Shown here piece after piece: positions 7,431-16,680 of a stretch of DNA of 64,000 nucleotides. A program made the translations under genes and the position numbers. Under the pieces are notes generated by a model that had not been told where the DNA came from, searched no databases, and saw only the letters and a program-made list of their open reading frames with translations. Source of the stretch: Umezawaea sp036375055 (GTDB taxonomy: Bacteria; Actinomycetota; Actinomycetes; Mycobacteriales; Pseudonocardiaceae); contig NZ_DASUSQ010000007.1 in assembly GCF_036375055.1 (NCBI RefSeq), positions 33,093 to 97,092 of the forward strand, written 5' to 3'. Within the stretch, counting starts at the first letter, position 1. Every line of letters starts with the position of its first letter.

Positions 7431-9416
7431 TCAGCCGCCGACGTGGATGCCCGGCCGTCGGTCCGGGTCGGGTTCGCTGGTGCGGATGATCTCCCGCACG
7501 ACCGGCGCGGTATCACCGCGGCCGAGCAGCAGGTAGCGCAGCAGGTGCCCCAGAGGGTTGCCTTCGCTCCACTCGAAGTGGCAGTGCGGGCGTACCCCGG
7601 TGGCATCGCGCAACGCCAGCAGGATCGCCGCGATGGCGTTGGGCGCCGCCGGACTGCTCGCGCGCAGGACGCGATATCCGTCGACCTGCACCCCTCGAAC
7701 GTGTAGGGCTTCGCTGAATCCGGAGGGGTCGATCACGTCGATCTCGAGGAACAGCACGTCGGCCGTGCCTGGGACCGGGTTCATGCCGCGTTGTTCGGTC
7801 TCCTTGGCGCGGTACTCCTCGGCATCGCCGGCTTGGCGACGGTTGGCGATGATGGTCAGGTTGCCGTCGCAGGCGATGGAGTCGGTGATGAACCGGCGGG
7901 CGTCGTCGTCGAACTCGATGTGCTCCACCCGCAGCTCGGTGGTCCGGGAGACGCGTGACACCAGTGAGATGGCGATGATGCCGAGGATGAAGAAGAACGA
8001 GATGGTGATGCCGTCGGGCTTCTCGATCACGTTCTCGACCAACGCGTAGAGCAGGATCAGGGTCAGCACGGTGAACGCGATAGTCGCCTTGCGCTGACGG
8101 CGGCGAGCGGCGGAGATGGCCACGGCGACCGACGCGGAGACCATCATCGCCAGGATGCCGGTGGCATAGGCGCCGGCTTGGGCGTTGACGTCGGCGTTGA
8201 AGACGATCGTGACCGCGATGCAGATCGCGGTGTAGACCAGCACGACCGGCCGCACGGCGCGCGACCACTCCGGCGCCATGCCGTACGAGGGCAGGTACCG
8301 CGGAACAATGTTAATCAACCCGGCCATCGCCGAGGCGCCCGCGAACCACAGGATCAGGATGCTGCTGATGTCATAGGCGGTACCGACCCACTCGCCAAGC
8401 AGTTCGTGGGCCAGGAACGCCAGGGCACGGCCGTTGGCTTCGCCGCCGGGCTGGAACTGCTCGGCGGGGATCAGCACGGTGGACACGAAGCTGGTCGCGA
8501 TCAGGTAGACCGACATGATCACCGCGGCGGCGGTGAGCAGCTTGCGGGTGTTGCGGACGCGGTTGTCCAACCGTTGCTCCGCGGTGGAACCGTCCGCGGC
8601 GACCAGGGGCATCATGCTCACCCCGGTCTCGAATCCCGAGAGTCCCAGCACCAGCAGCGGGAAGGCCAGGATCGCCGGACCGATCACTCCGGTGAGCCCA
8701 CCGCCGCCGGTGGTCAACGCCTCGACCCACCGATCCAACGCGACCGGTTCGGCCAGCACCTGCATGACACCGGCCACGACGACCACGGCGTTGAGCACCA
8801 GGAACACCGCCACCAACGGGATGGCCACACCGACGGCCTCGCTGAACCCGAGCAGGAACACCGCGCCGAGGATCAGCAGCAGCACGACGGTGACGAGCAC
8901 TTCGTGCCCGTGCAGGAAAGCGGGAGCGTGCGGGTTCTCCACGGCGTGCACGGTGGCATCGGCCGAGGACAGGGTGATGGTGATGATCCAGGAGGTGGCC
9001 ACGAACCCCAGTAGCACCAGCACGAACACCTTGCCCCGCCAGAAGGGCAGCAGGTTCTCCAGTATCGCCACCGAACCCTGTCCGTGCGGGCTTTCCCTGG
9101 CGACCCGCCGGTACATCGGCAGCATGCCGAACAGAGTCAACGCGACGATCAGCAACGTAGCCAGCGGCGAGAGCGCCCCGGCTGCCAGCGCGGCGATACC
9201 GGGCAGGTAGGACAGGGTGGAGAAGTAGTCCACCCCGGTCAAGCACATGACCTTCCACCATGACTGGGGCGTGGTGTGCTCGTCACTGCTCTCCGGCCCC
9301 ACCACGGGTTGCACCCGGTGCTGCAACAACCACCGGCCGAGTCCGCTCGACGGCGCCGCACGCCGCACCGGGCTGTCCACCCGTGCCGGCACCGCGAACT
9401 CAGGTGTATCGGTCAT
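7431..9416 (-). CDS. KimA-like APC-superfamily transporter (probable potassium/cation or amino-acid uptake)
   Basis: A 661-residue integral membrane protein. The N-terminal region GVDYFSTLSYLPGIAALAAG, the ESPHGQGSVAILENLLPFWRGK loop and the SSADATVHAVENP segment are typical of actinobacterial KimA-like APC transporters. About 12 hydrophobic helices cover residues 55-520; residues 540-661 form a soluble C-terminal domain, as in KimA, where it mediates dimerisation and regulation. The ATG at 9416 follows GGAG. KimA proteins import potassium with protons; annotation pipelines often call them amino acid permeases. Decayed KUP-like sequence upstream hints at a former potassium locus. I found no c-di-AMP riboswitch in the leader. 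Confidence 0.85.
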   Translation of the reverse strand: MTDTPEFAVPARVDSPVRRAAPSSGLGRWLLQHRVQPVVGPESSDEHTTPQSWWKVMCLTGVDYFSTLSYLPGIAALAAGALSPLATLLIVALTLFGMLPMYRRVARESPHGQGSVAILENLLPFWRGKVFVLVLLGFVATSWIITITLSSADATVHAVENPHAPAFLHGHEVLVTVVLLLILGAVFLLGFSEAVGVAIPLVAVFLVLNAVVVVAGVMQVLAEPVALDRWVEALTTGGGGLTGVIGPAILAFPLLVLGLSGFETGVSMMPLVAADGSTAEQRLDNRVRNTRKLLTAAAVIMSVYLIATSFVSTVLIPAEQFQPGGEANGRALAFLAHELLGEWVGTAYDISSILILWFAGASAMAGLINIVPRYLPSYGMAPEWSRAVRPVVLVYTAICIAVTIVFNADVNAQAGAYATGILAMMVSASVAVAISAARRRQRKATIAFTVLTLILLYALVENVIEKPDGITISFFFILGIIAISLVSRVSRTTELRVEHIEFDDDARRFITDSIACDGNLTIIANRRQAGDAEEYRAKETEQRGMNPVPGTADVLFLEIDVIDPSGFSEALHVRGVQVDGYRVLRASSPAAPNAIAAILLALRDATGVRPHCHFEWSEGNPLGHLLRYLLLGRGDTAPVVREIIRTSEPDPDRRPGIHVGG

Positions 9417-10715
9417 GCCACATCTCCAGTCGGTAATCACCGTGCCGAACGCACGGACACAGAGTCGGTATCCCCGGCAAGTACCCGGTGACTGTCCACC
9501 CGGCGCGCTCAGAGCCAACAGGGGTGATCACAAGCCCGGTCGCCGCCGTGGCCGAGATCTGCGGGGACGTCGCCATGAATCAGGATGTGCCGAGGTCACC
9601 GGGCACTGGCTCGTAGCCGATCCGCTCGCTCCAGAGGGCTGCAGACTGAGCCGGTCTTGTCCGCGCTGTCGCTCTCGACGACGTCGCTACCGAAGTGCAC
9701 GAGCTGCTCGCCGCGCCGCCGCTGCGCCCACGTGCGGCCATCGGTCAGCGCCGCCATACCCGGCCAACAACACCAAGTGCCCCGAAGGGGCCAGACCGTT
9801 CACAAGCCGAAGTCAACCCGTGGGCGTGTCCTGTACTTGTAAAGGCCGGGCATGTGAGCCGTAAGGATCGCGTAAAGATCGGCGGCGACGGGCTCGGATG
9901 GCTGTACTGGTGAACTCTGACGACACCTGCTCACAAAACCGGACGGCGCTGGTGGGCACCGAGCATGATCAATATTCGTAGAATCCGACGACACGGGGCC
10001 CGTCCTCACAGCCGATTGTCGCCGCTGCTCGCTGCTGATCCAGGCCGTTGGCCCTCTCTGCGCTGCAGGCGCTCCACTGGGACCAGTGGCTACGACATGG
10101 CGGAATGTCCAGGACAAGCGGACCCGACAACCATGTCCCACACCGGAAATGACGTCGAAATTTACCAATGCTGCGATGCTCCGGAATGCGGTGATGTCGC
10201 TGTTACCGGAGAACCGACGTCGAGATTGACGTACAAACCACTCCAGACCGCACCACTGTCGATCGTCGTACCTCAAGTGGGCGTGTGTTGTCGAGACCGT
10301 CAGTGTCGATCGAGTGGTGACGACCTGCCCTGGATCGGTATGCCATTCCGACACCAGGACGAGGCCGGAGGTTGCGACGACGAGGCGGGACCAACCAAAC
10401 AGATTGCGTCACGCTGCTCTGCCTTGAGTGCCGTCATGTCCCAATGACGACGCACCCGTGATGAGCGCCGCCAGCGCGCGATGGCCACGAAGCCCTCTCG
10501 ACCGTCTCGCAAGCTTCTGTCAATAAATCGAAACAAACTGTCCACATTCTGACCACTATTAGAAGATTTCGATTTTGAACATCAAGCTGCCACCACTCAG
10601 CGACGAGGTACTTGCATTCGTTCACAATATTGCGTAGCGCTTGGCGAGCGTTCGACGATACGACTCATGTGCAGCCCAGGAAAATTTGCTGCACCGGATC
10701 AGGGGAGTTGAACAT
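9417..10715. other. 1.3-kb stretch without a recognisable gene
   Basis: No open frame here has a recognisable domain together with a ribosome-binding site. The first 130 bp are the leader and promoter region of the KimA-like gene and include a small hairpin (CCGTGC 9440-9445 with GCACGG 9451-9456). The segment 10500-10715 is AT-richer than its surroundings and contains the original promoter and ribosome-binding site (AGGGGAG, 10701-10707) of the secreted-protein gene now separated from it by the insertion sequence. Confidence 0.5.
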
Positions 10716-10727
10716 AGTGAGCCTTTT

Positions 10728-11537
10728 TCATCCGGCGGTGACCTCGTAGTTCTGTAGCACGTGGATGGCTTTGGAGTAGTTCTGTAGCACGTGGATGGCT
10801 TTGGCCAGTCGGCCGGCGCGGCGGGGGCAGCAGCGGAGTTTGCGGAGGATGCGCCAGGTCTTGAGTTGGGCGTTAGCACGTTCGCCGGGACCGCGGAAGC
10901 GGGCATGGGCGCGGTTGGCGTCCTTCTGGGACTCGGGCTTGTTGCGGCCCTTGTACGGGGTGATCACCTGGTGGCCGGTCTGGTCGTACCCGTGGTAGCC
11001 CTTGTCGGCCAAGGCGATCAGTCCGGTGTCGCGGAGTGCGGCGAGGATGTTCCAGATCCGGGCGGCCGCGGTGTCATGGGTGCTACCCGGCAGTTGACCT
11101 GATACCCACAGGATCGTGCCGTCCGGCGAGGCGATCACCTGCAGGTTCACCCCGTGCATCTTGTGCTTGCCCGAGTAGAAGGGTCGGTCGGCGGCGATCC
11201 GGTCGATCGGGATCAGGGTGCCGTCGACGACCACGTAGGCCAGGCCCCGTCGTTTCGCCGTGCGCAGTGCGGCCCGCAGCTTCGGTGCCCGTGCGGCCAG
11301 GAGTTCGACGGTTTCGTTGACATAGCGCCAGCAGGTCGTGGTGGAGACGCCGAACCCGGCGCCGATCTCGGCGAAGGTCTCGCCCTTGCGCAGGTACACC
11401 AGTGCCAGCAGGGCCTGCTGGCCTGGATTGAGCTTGCGCCATACCGAGCCCGACCGCCGACGATGGGCGCGGACCAGGCCGGACACGAAGGTCAGGGTCT
11501 GATGTGACAACGGCAGTGCGGCACGGTAGAACAGCAT
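10728..11537 (-). CDS. IS5-family DDE transposase
   Basis: A 269-residue transposase with an N-terminal helix-turn-helix (GETFAEIGAGFGVSTTTCWR, about residues 52-71) and a DDE_Tnp_4-type catalytic core: Asp105 in VVVDGTLIPID, Asp178 in LADKGYHGYD, Glu219 in GPGERANAQLK. All three are present, so the enzyme may be active. The C-terminus contains an exact tandem duplication of ten residues (AKAIHVLQNY / SKAIHVLQNY) from a 30-bp direct repeat at 10746-10805. Start ATG at 11537. Confidence 0.93.
   Translation of the reverse strand: MLFYRAALPLSHQTLTFVSGLVRAHRRRSGSVWRKLNPGQQALLALVYLRKGETFAEIGAGFGVSTTTCWRYVNETVELLAARAPKLRAALRTAKRRGLAYVVVDGTLIPIDRIAADRPFYSGKHKMHGVNLQVIASPDGTILWVSGQLPGSTHDTAAARIWNILAALRDTGLIALADKGYHGYDQTGHQVITPYKGRNKPESQKDANRAHARFRGPGERANAQLKTWRILRKLRCCPRRAGRLAKAIHVLQNYSKAIHVLQNYEVTAG
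10746..10805. repeat. Tandem 30-bp duplication inside the transposase gene
   Basis: Two head-to-tail copies of a 30-bp unit starting GTAGTTCTGTAGCACGTGGA (10746-10775 and 10776-10805) differ at a single base. They add ten residues to the transposase C-terminus without shifting the frame, so the duplication is recent or tolerated. Confidence 0.9.
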
Positions 11538-11688
11538 GCGAAGCCCTCGGTGTAACAGGACTGATCTTGGTCGACAGCCCTCCTACCGAGGGCTTCATCC
11601 GCTGTCACACCGACACACCGACGATCCTCGGCTTGTGGCCCACATCCCTTGCCCGCCAAGGCATCCGAATCAGGATGAAAAAGGCTCA

Positions 11689-12573
11689 GTGAACAAGAGT
11701 TCCCGACTTGGCTATTCCGGACGTCGCATGGCGCTGACGGCATGCGTCACTGTCGCTTCGGTGACCTTGGCGATGACCGGCGCCTCCATCGCGCAGGCGG
11801 ACACGGTTGACGACCCTGCGGTGGTGACGACCGTGACTGATGCGTCGGTCGTCGAGCAGGCCACCGAGGCCGCTCAGGTGGTCGCCGCCGTTTCCGACGG
11901 CACGACCCCGGCGAGTGTGGAGATCTCCCAGGAGGGAGACACCCTTGCCCGCACCGCCACCGGCGCGACCGTGACCGTGCCCGCCGACCCCGCGGAGCAG
12001 ATCACCCTGAGCACTCCGACCGGTGCGAGCATGGCGATGAGCGTGCCCGGCGCGCACGAGGCGGAGAACGCCGTGGTGGTCGACGGCACGACCGTGTACA
12101 CCGAGACTGCGGCCCAGACCGACATCGCGGTCAAGCCCACCTCTACTGGTGTGCAGGCACTGATCACGATCGACGGTCCTTCCGCCCCCACGTCGTTCGA
12201 CTTCGGCGTGACCGTTCCCGAGGGCGGGCAGATCGCCCTGCAGACCGACGGAGGAGCCGTGGTGCTGAACGCGGCCGGCGAACCGGCGGCGACCATCGCC
12301 ACGCCGTGGGCACGCGATGCCAACGGTGCCGCGGTGCCCACTCGGTTCGAGTTGCAGGGAACCACGCTGCGCCAGGTCGTCGAGCACGGCCAGAACACCG
12401 CCTACCCGGTCGTAGCCGATCCGGCCTGGTTCGTCGTCATCGGGGCTCGGATGCTGTTCATGGTGGTCGTCGGGCAGGCCACGAAGTGGTGGTACGAGCG
12501 CAACGGTTACAGCTGCACCACCTACGGTCCGTTCTGGTGGCACATGCTAACTTGCGCCAAGCCCGTCCGGTAG
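11689..12573 (+). CDS. Secreted protein of unknown function, promoter displaced by an insertion sequence
   Basis: A 294-residue protein with a signal peptide (Arg-rich start, hydrophobic core MALTACVTVASVTLAMTGAS, likely cleavage after AQA near residue 37). The mature part is Thr/Val/Ala-rich and beta-like, and ends with HGQNTAYPVVADPAW, a motif seen near the C-terminus of many actinomycete secreted proteins, then a Trp/Cys-rich tail with a hydrophobic stretch. Its GTG start overlaps the target duplication of the adjacent insertion sequence. The nearest ribosome-binding-like sequence, AAAAAGG (11678-11684), comes from the element itself. A strong hairpin follows the stop. No enzymatic motif is visible. 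Confidence 0.8.
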   Translation: MNKSSRLGYSGRRMALTACVTVASVTLAMTGASIAQADTVDDPAVVTTVTDASVVEQATEAAQVVAAVSDGTTPASVEISQEGDTLARTATGATVTVPADPAEQITLSTPTGASMAMSVPGAHEAENAVVVDGTTVYTETAAQTDIAVKPTSTGVQALITIDGPSAPTSFDFGVTVPEGGQIALQTDGGAVVLNAAGEPAATIATPWARDANGAAVPTRFELQGTTLRQVVEHGQNTAYPVVADPAWFVVIGARMLFMVVVGQATKWWYERNGYSCTTYGPFWWHMLTCAKPVR

Positions 12574-12581
12574 GTGCTTGA

Positions 12582-12618
12582 GGGTGGATGCCCGGCGTCC
12601 TACGCCGGGCATCCACCC
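12582..12618. terminator. Strong hairpin terminator after the secreted-protein gene
   Basis: A perfect 17-bp stem (12582-12598 with 12602-12618) closes a 3-nt loop, starting 9 bp after the stop codon. No T-tract follows, which is common for actinomycete terminators. Confidence 0.8.
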
Positions 12619-12755
12619 GCTAAGTCGTCCAGGACACGAACCGCCAGAAATCCCGAAAGTTGAACGGACAGGCTTCTTCAGCTGGTGTTCGAACATGAAC
12701 CCACTGTCCACCTGCGACAAGTCGCGACCGTCCACATGCGGCAGTAACGTAAGTT

Positions 12756-14438
12756 ATGAGTAAAGCCACTACTGCGTCCACCACCCGACGCAACCAACAT
12801 CATCGTCCGTCCCAAGCGCAGGGCAGTGTCGAACAACTGCCCAGCGGCTCCTGGCGGATCCGCGTCTACGCCGGGGTCGACCCGTCCACCGGGCGGTCCC
12901 GCTACGCCAGCGAAACCATCCCCGACAGCCCGACCGCGCTCATCGAGATCGAGGAAGCCCGTCAACGGCTCCTCACCGCCGGCCGCGGCAGCCATCAAGG
13001 CCACGGCGACAGCACCGTGGCCGGGCTGGTCAACCGGCACATCGCGCTGCTCTCCCTGACCGAAACCACACGCCAGCGATACTCCGAACTGGCCGCCACC
13101 CACATCGTCCCGATGATCGGCCACATCCGGATCCGCTACCTGACAACCGAAACCCTCGAAGACTGCTACGCGCAACTCCGGCGCTGCCGCGACCACAACT
13201 GCCACACCACGGGGCGCCGACGACAAACCCGTGAGCACGTCTGCCGCCCCCTGGCGGCCTCGACCGTCCGCAAACTGCATTTCCTCATCGGCGCCGCCTA
13301 CCACAGCGCCCTGCGATGGAAGTGGCTCGCCCGCAACCCCGTCGTCGACACCCGAGCCCCCTCCGCCGGACCACCTCGGCCACGACCACCCAGCCGAGAA
13401 CAGGCAACCCGGATCCTGGCCGCGGCCTGGACCGATCCCGACTGGGGCCCCATGGTGTGGCTGGCCATGGCCAGCGGCATACGCCGCGGTGAACTGTGCG
13501 CCCTGCGCTGGACCGACCTCGACACCGCACGACGACTCCTCGTCGTCGAACGCAGCATCGCCCACCTCGGCACCACCCTGTGGGAGAAGGACACCAAACT
13601 CCACACCCGCCGCCACATCCTGCTCGACCACAAAACCATCGCCATGCTCACCGCCTACCACCACTACCGCCGACAACGAGCAACACAACTCGGCGGCACC
13701 CTGCCCGACGACGCATTCCTCTTCTCCCCCGCACGCGACGGACACACACCACGCCCCCCGGCCACCGTCACCCAGTGGTACCGGCACCTGACCCGCGCAC
13801 TGGGCATCGCGACCAGCTGGCACAAACTGCGCCACTTCAACGCCACCGAACTCATCACAGCCGGAGTCGACCTGCGCACCGTCGTAGGACGACTCGGCCA
13901 CGCCGACGGCGGCACCACCCTCAAGTACTACTCAGCATGGATCCGCGAAGCCGACCAACGCGCCAGCACCACCCTGGCCCGCCTACTCCCCTTGCCCAGC
14001 AGCACCGACAACCCGCCCGGCACACCGACCCCGTTGACCACCCGCCGCGGACAACCGACCTCCTACCTCACCATCGCCCATAACCTCCGCGACGACATCG
14101 AAAACGGTCGTCTCCCCTGCGGGGCAACAGTTCCCTCCACCGCCGAGCTCGCCGCGACCTACCACGTTGCACCCAGCACAGCCCACCGCGCCATCACCCA
14201 ACTCGCGCACGATCACCTCGTCGCCACGACGCCGGGTCACCGCGCCATCGTCACGGCGCACGACGCCGAACCACGAGAGGAGGGCTCAACCCCACACCGC
14301 CAGGCCGAGGCAATGACCGCACCAGTGACGGCGTCCGGCATTGCGCGGTCGCCTCGAACTCGTCATCGACCAGCGACGGCTCGTCCACGCAAGCCGAACC
14401 TGATCAGGTGCGCCCGGGAGGCATCACCGGTCGCCTAG
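12756..14438 (+). CDS. Tyrosine recombinase (integrase) with a C-terminal GntR-type winged helix
   Basis: A 560-residue protein in three parts. Residues 20-200 are a DNA-binding arm and core-binding domain with a Cys/His-rich insert (C137, C144, C149, C163) as found in actinobacterial integrases. Residues 210-410 are the catalytic domain: Arg243 or 244 in SGIRRGEL, Lys281, HKLR (His356, Arg359), His382 in LGHADG and a Tyr at 391/392. Residues 432-500 form a GntR-like winged helix (IAHNLRDDIENGRLPCGATV, PSTAELAATYHVAPSTAHRAI). All catalytic residues are present. The fusion might couple integration to transcriptional control. It lies 5.3 kb from the att-like tRNA fragment, not next to it. Confidence 0.9.
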   Translation: MSKATTASTTRRNQHHRPSQAQGSVEQLPSGSWRIRVYAGVDPSTGRSRYASETIPDSPTALIEIEEARQRLLTAGRGSHQGHGDSTVAGLVNRHIALLSLTETTRQRYSELAATHIVPMIGHIRIRYLTTETLEDCYAQLRRCRDHNCHTTGRRRQTREHVCRPLAASTVRKLHFLIGAAYHSALRWKWLARNPVVDTRAPSAGPPRPRPPSREQATRILAAAWTDPDWGPMVWLAMASGIRRGELCALRWTDLDTARRLLVVERSIAHLGTTLWEKDTKLHTRRHILLDHKTIAMLTAYHHYRRQRATQLGGTLPDDAFLFSPARDGHTPRPPATVTQWYRHLTRALGIATSWHKLRHFNATELITAGVDLRTVVGRLGHADGGTTLKYYSAWIREADQRASTTLARLLPLPSSTDNPPGTPTPLTTRRGQPTSYLTIAHNLRDDIENGRLPCGATVPSTAELAATYHVAPSTAHRAITQLAHDHLVATTPGHRAIVTAHDAEPREEGSTPHRQAEAMTAPVTASGIARSPRTRHRPATARPRKPNLIRCAREASPVA

Positions 14439-14716
14439 CCCGATAAGCCAGCCGGGTCCAACGCAGCCGCGCCACCCTCCGACGCCTCCATCGCCGCTGA
14501 CGCTCGACAGATCAGAACGGCCCGTCGAGGCAGACGACACTGCGCTGAGTAGTCGTACTCCATGACTGCAGCCACCAGCGGTCCCGACGTGCGAGATCGC
14601 GGAGGCCTCTGCGCGCTGCCGCAGTCGACATCACGCCCCGACTCCATCACCCGTTTACTTATTGACACAGAAGAGCCACATGGGCGTACTCTCATGTCAA
14701 GAGGTAAGGAGGCGGC

Positions 14717-15310
14717 ATGCCGGACGGTGACTACCTAGCGTGGCGAGCTGGCGGCAAGTGGCGCAAGGTCGCCAACCTGCTGAAAGCAGGCGCGTCCTCG
14801 ACCGAGGTCGAGGACGCCATGGTGGCAGCGATCGCCGACTCCATCCGTGCATCCGGCGGTGTTCCCCAACTGGCCGAGGTCGCGGAGAGCGTCCGACTAG
14901 CCGCAGTCCAGGACAGCCACGAAGCCCTCGTGCAGATCCCCATGCAGTCACGCGCCGGCGTCATGGGCCGACTGCTCGACGAGGTAGCACCAGCGCTGGC
15001 GTCCTCGATGCAGGAACGCATGAACCTGGTCTCGCCCGACACGGCCACCGAGGCTCTCGCGGAGCGCCTGCTGGAACGAGTCGCCGGGGCCGGGCTGGAT
15101 CACATGCTGCCCACCCTCATCGCCGATGGGTACTACACCATGGCTCAGCTACGCGATCTGTTCACCAGTCTGTCCAAGTCCCCGCCCATGGCCGCACTTC
15201 GCGATCGCTTCATCCGCCACCCCACTGGTGAGGGTCTGCGCGCTCCGGACCGCCGGTCACCCACCAAGCCTCTCGAGGAGCTGCTGCGCACCGGATTGGA
15301 CGACCTGTGA
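14717..15310 (+). CDS. Unknown 197-residue helical protein coupled to a QueC-like gene
   Basis: An ATG preceded by AGGTAAGGAGG-type purines (14700-14712) opens a 197-residue, mostly helical cytoplasmic protein beginning DGDYLAWRAGGKWRKVANLL. I recognise no family and see no catalytic motif, metal site or membrane segment. Its stop overlaps the GTG start of the QueC-like gene by 3 bp (GTGA), so the two proteins are almost certainly made together. Position at the head of a defence-like gene block suggests an accessory or substrate role for the QueC-like enzyme. It does not end in Gly-Gly and does not look like a ubiquitin-like modifier. Confidence 0.75.
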   Translation: MPDGDYLAWRAGGKWRKVANLLKAGASSTEVEDAMVAAIADSIRASGGVPQLAEVAESVRLAAVQDSHEALVQIPMQSRAGVMGRLLDEVAPALASSMQERMNLVSPDTATEALAERLLERVAGAGLDHMLPTLIADGYYTMAQLRDLFTSLSKSPPMAALRDRFIRHPTGEGLRAPDRRSPTKPLEELLRTGLDDL

Positions 15311-16680
15311 AGACTGTGGACGTGACTCCTTCCGACGCGGTGGTCAGGTACTGGTCGGACGAATCCCCGGACGAGCAGCGCGTCCGGTTCGGCGTGGACG
15401 CCCGACTCGATGGTGGCGGTGTGGTCGACCTGCTGTCGCGTCACCTTCCGGTGGTGGCGGCGGATCTGCTCGACTTCGCCGGAGCGGTCTACGCGATCGA
15501 CCGGATGGTTCGACGGCCGCGTTACCTCGGCTACGACAACGGCCCGGATTGGGGTCGCGGGATCCGCGCGATCATTGCGGTTCGCGAGCCGGACCGGTGG
15601 ACAGCGGCGCTGGAGTCGGTCCACTCGCTGCTGGAGTGGTTGACCGACGACCAGTGGGACTGTTCGTTCGTCCCGGCCGAGGGCACGGGCTTGTTCTCCG
15701 GGCAGGGGTACCTGCTGGACGTCCTGCCGGACGGCTTGGAGCCCATGCTCTTCTCCGGCGGCCTGGACTCCTCGGCGGGCTTGGCGACCCAGGCTTCCCA
15801 CCAAGCCCTTCTTCCGGTCAGTGTCGTAACCAACAACCACATGCTCGGAGTGCAGCGCACAGTCCTGGGTCGCCTGGGCCCCGATGTCGACGAGGACCGC
15901 CACATCCGCTTCAACATCAATCTCACCCGTGGACTGACAGGAGACTTGGCCAGGACCGAGTCTTCTCAACGCTCCCGCGGGCTGGTGTTCCTCGCTGCCG
16001 GTGTGGCCACCGCGTTGACACTGGATGTTCGTCGTCTGTGGTTCTGTGAGAACGGCATCGGCGCGGTGAACCTCCCCTACATCCGATCTCAGCTCGGCGC
16101 CCAGGCGACGAAGTCGGCTCATCCGAAGACGACGGCGGGGATGGAGAACCTGCTTCGCGAACTCACCGGGAACGACTTCACGATCCACAATCCGTTCCTG
16201 GGCATGACCAAGGCTCAGGTGCTCTCGGCCGTGCCATCGACGGCGGTCGCGGCGATGTCGGCGAGCGTGTCGTGCGACACCAGCTTCGCCTCACGGGTGG
16301 CGGGCCATCCGCGCTGTGGTGTGTGCACCTCGTGCCTGCTGCGCAGGCAGGCAGTGGCCGCATCAGTGCACCCGTCGATCGATGACCACCTCGCCTACAG
16401 GAAGAACGCCACCGCCTCCACTGAAGGCTTGGTCGCGATGCTGTGGCAAGCCTCGCGCATGCAAGCCTGCCTGGAGGCTGACGCACCGTGGTCTGCGTTG
16501 ATCGACGAGTTCCCGGCGTTGACACGTACCGCCGGGCTGGTGTCACGCGAGACGCTCGCCAGTATGTTCGCGACCTACACCCAGGAATGGCCGATCTTCA
16601 TGGACTCGCTAGGTTTGCGCGTCGATGACTGGTTCGGCACACGGCTTCAGGATGTCAGCGATGGGTGTCACAGTGGATGA
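15307..16680 (+). CDS. QueC-like ATP pyrophosphatase (defence-associated type)
   Basis: A 457-residue member of the QueC branch of PP-loop ATP pyrophosphatases. The PP-loop SGGLDS is at residues 150-155; further conserved spots are SQRSRG (221-225), ENG (248-250) and SAHPKT (270-275). The zinc site is Cys323 plus CGVCTSC (337, 340, 343). Classical QueC, which makes preQ0 for queuosine or archaeosine, is about 230 residues; the 140-residue N-terminal extension here fits the QueC-like proteins of Qat and type IV CBASS defence systems. No other queuosine gene is nearby. It presumably activates a carboxylate or modifies a partner with a deazaguanine-like product; the substrate is unknown. Confidence 0.82.
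   Translation: MKTVDVTPSDAVVRYWSDESPDEQRVRFGVDARLDGGGVVDLLSRHLPVVAADLLDFAGAVYAIDRMVRRPRYLGYDNGPDWGRGIRAIIAVREPDRWTAALESVHSLLEWLTDDQWDCSFVPAEGTGLFSGQGYLLDVLPDGLEPMLFSGGLDSSAGLATQASHQALLPVSVVTNNHMLGVQRTVLGRLGPDVDEDRHIRFNINLTRGLTGDLARTESSQRSRGLVFLAAGVATALTLDVRRLWFCENGIGAVNLPYIRSQLGAQATKSAHPKTTAGMENLLRELTGNDFTIHNPFLGMTKAQVLSAVPSTAVAAMSASVSCDTSFASRVAGHPRCGVCTSCLLRRQAVAASVHPSIDDHLAYRKNATASTEGLVAMLWQASRMQACLEADAPWSALIDEFPALTRTAGLVSRETLASMFATYTQEWPIFMDSLGLRVDDWFGTRLQDVSDGCHSG

Larger units (their letters stand above)
10716..11690 (-). mobile_element. IS5-family insertion sequence, complete with terminal repeats and target duplication
   Basis: The element spans 10719-11687 (969 bp). It ends in perfect 15-bp inverted repeats GAGCCTTTTTCATCC (10719-10733) and its complement (11673-11687), flanked on both sides by AGT (10716-10718 and 11688-11690), a 3-bp duplication as expected for the ISL2-like group of IS5. 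It carries one transposase gene on the minus strand whose stop codon lies inside the left repeat. Perfect ends and duplication suggest recent insertion. It separates the AGGGGAG site at 10701-10707 from its GTG start, now at 11689. Confidence 0.92.

Noticed and set aside
9417..9600. c-di-AMP (ydaO-type) riboswitch in the leader of the KimA-like gene
   Set aside because: Only a small 6-bp hairpin is present; the conserved riboswitch core sequences were not found on the minus strand.
9800..10447. Open frames on both strands before the insertion sequence
   Set aside because: No domain, mixed composition, and mutual overlap without a ribosome-binding site; probably non-coding.
15307..16680. Complete Qat (QatABCD) or type IV CBASS system around the QueC-like gene
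   Set aside because: No QatA ATPase, QatD TatD nuclease, CD-NTase or other partner of these systems is encoded next to it.
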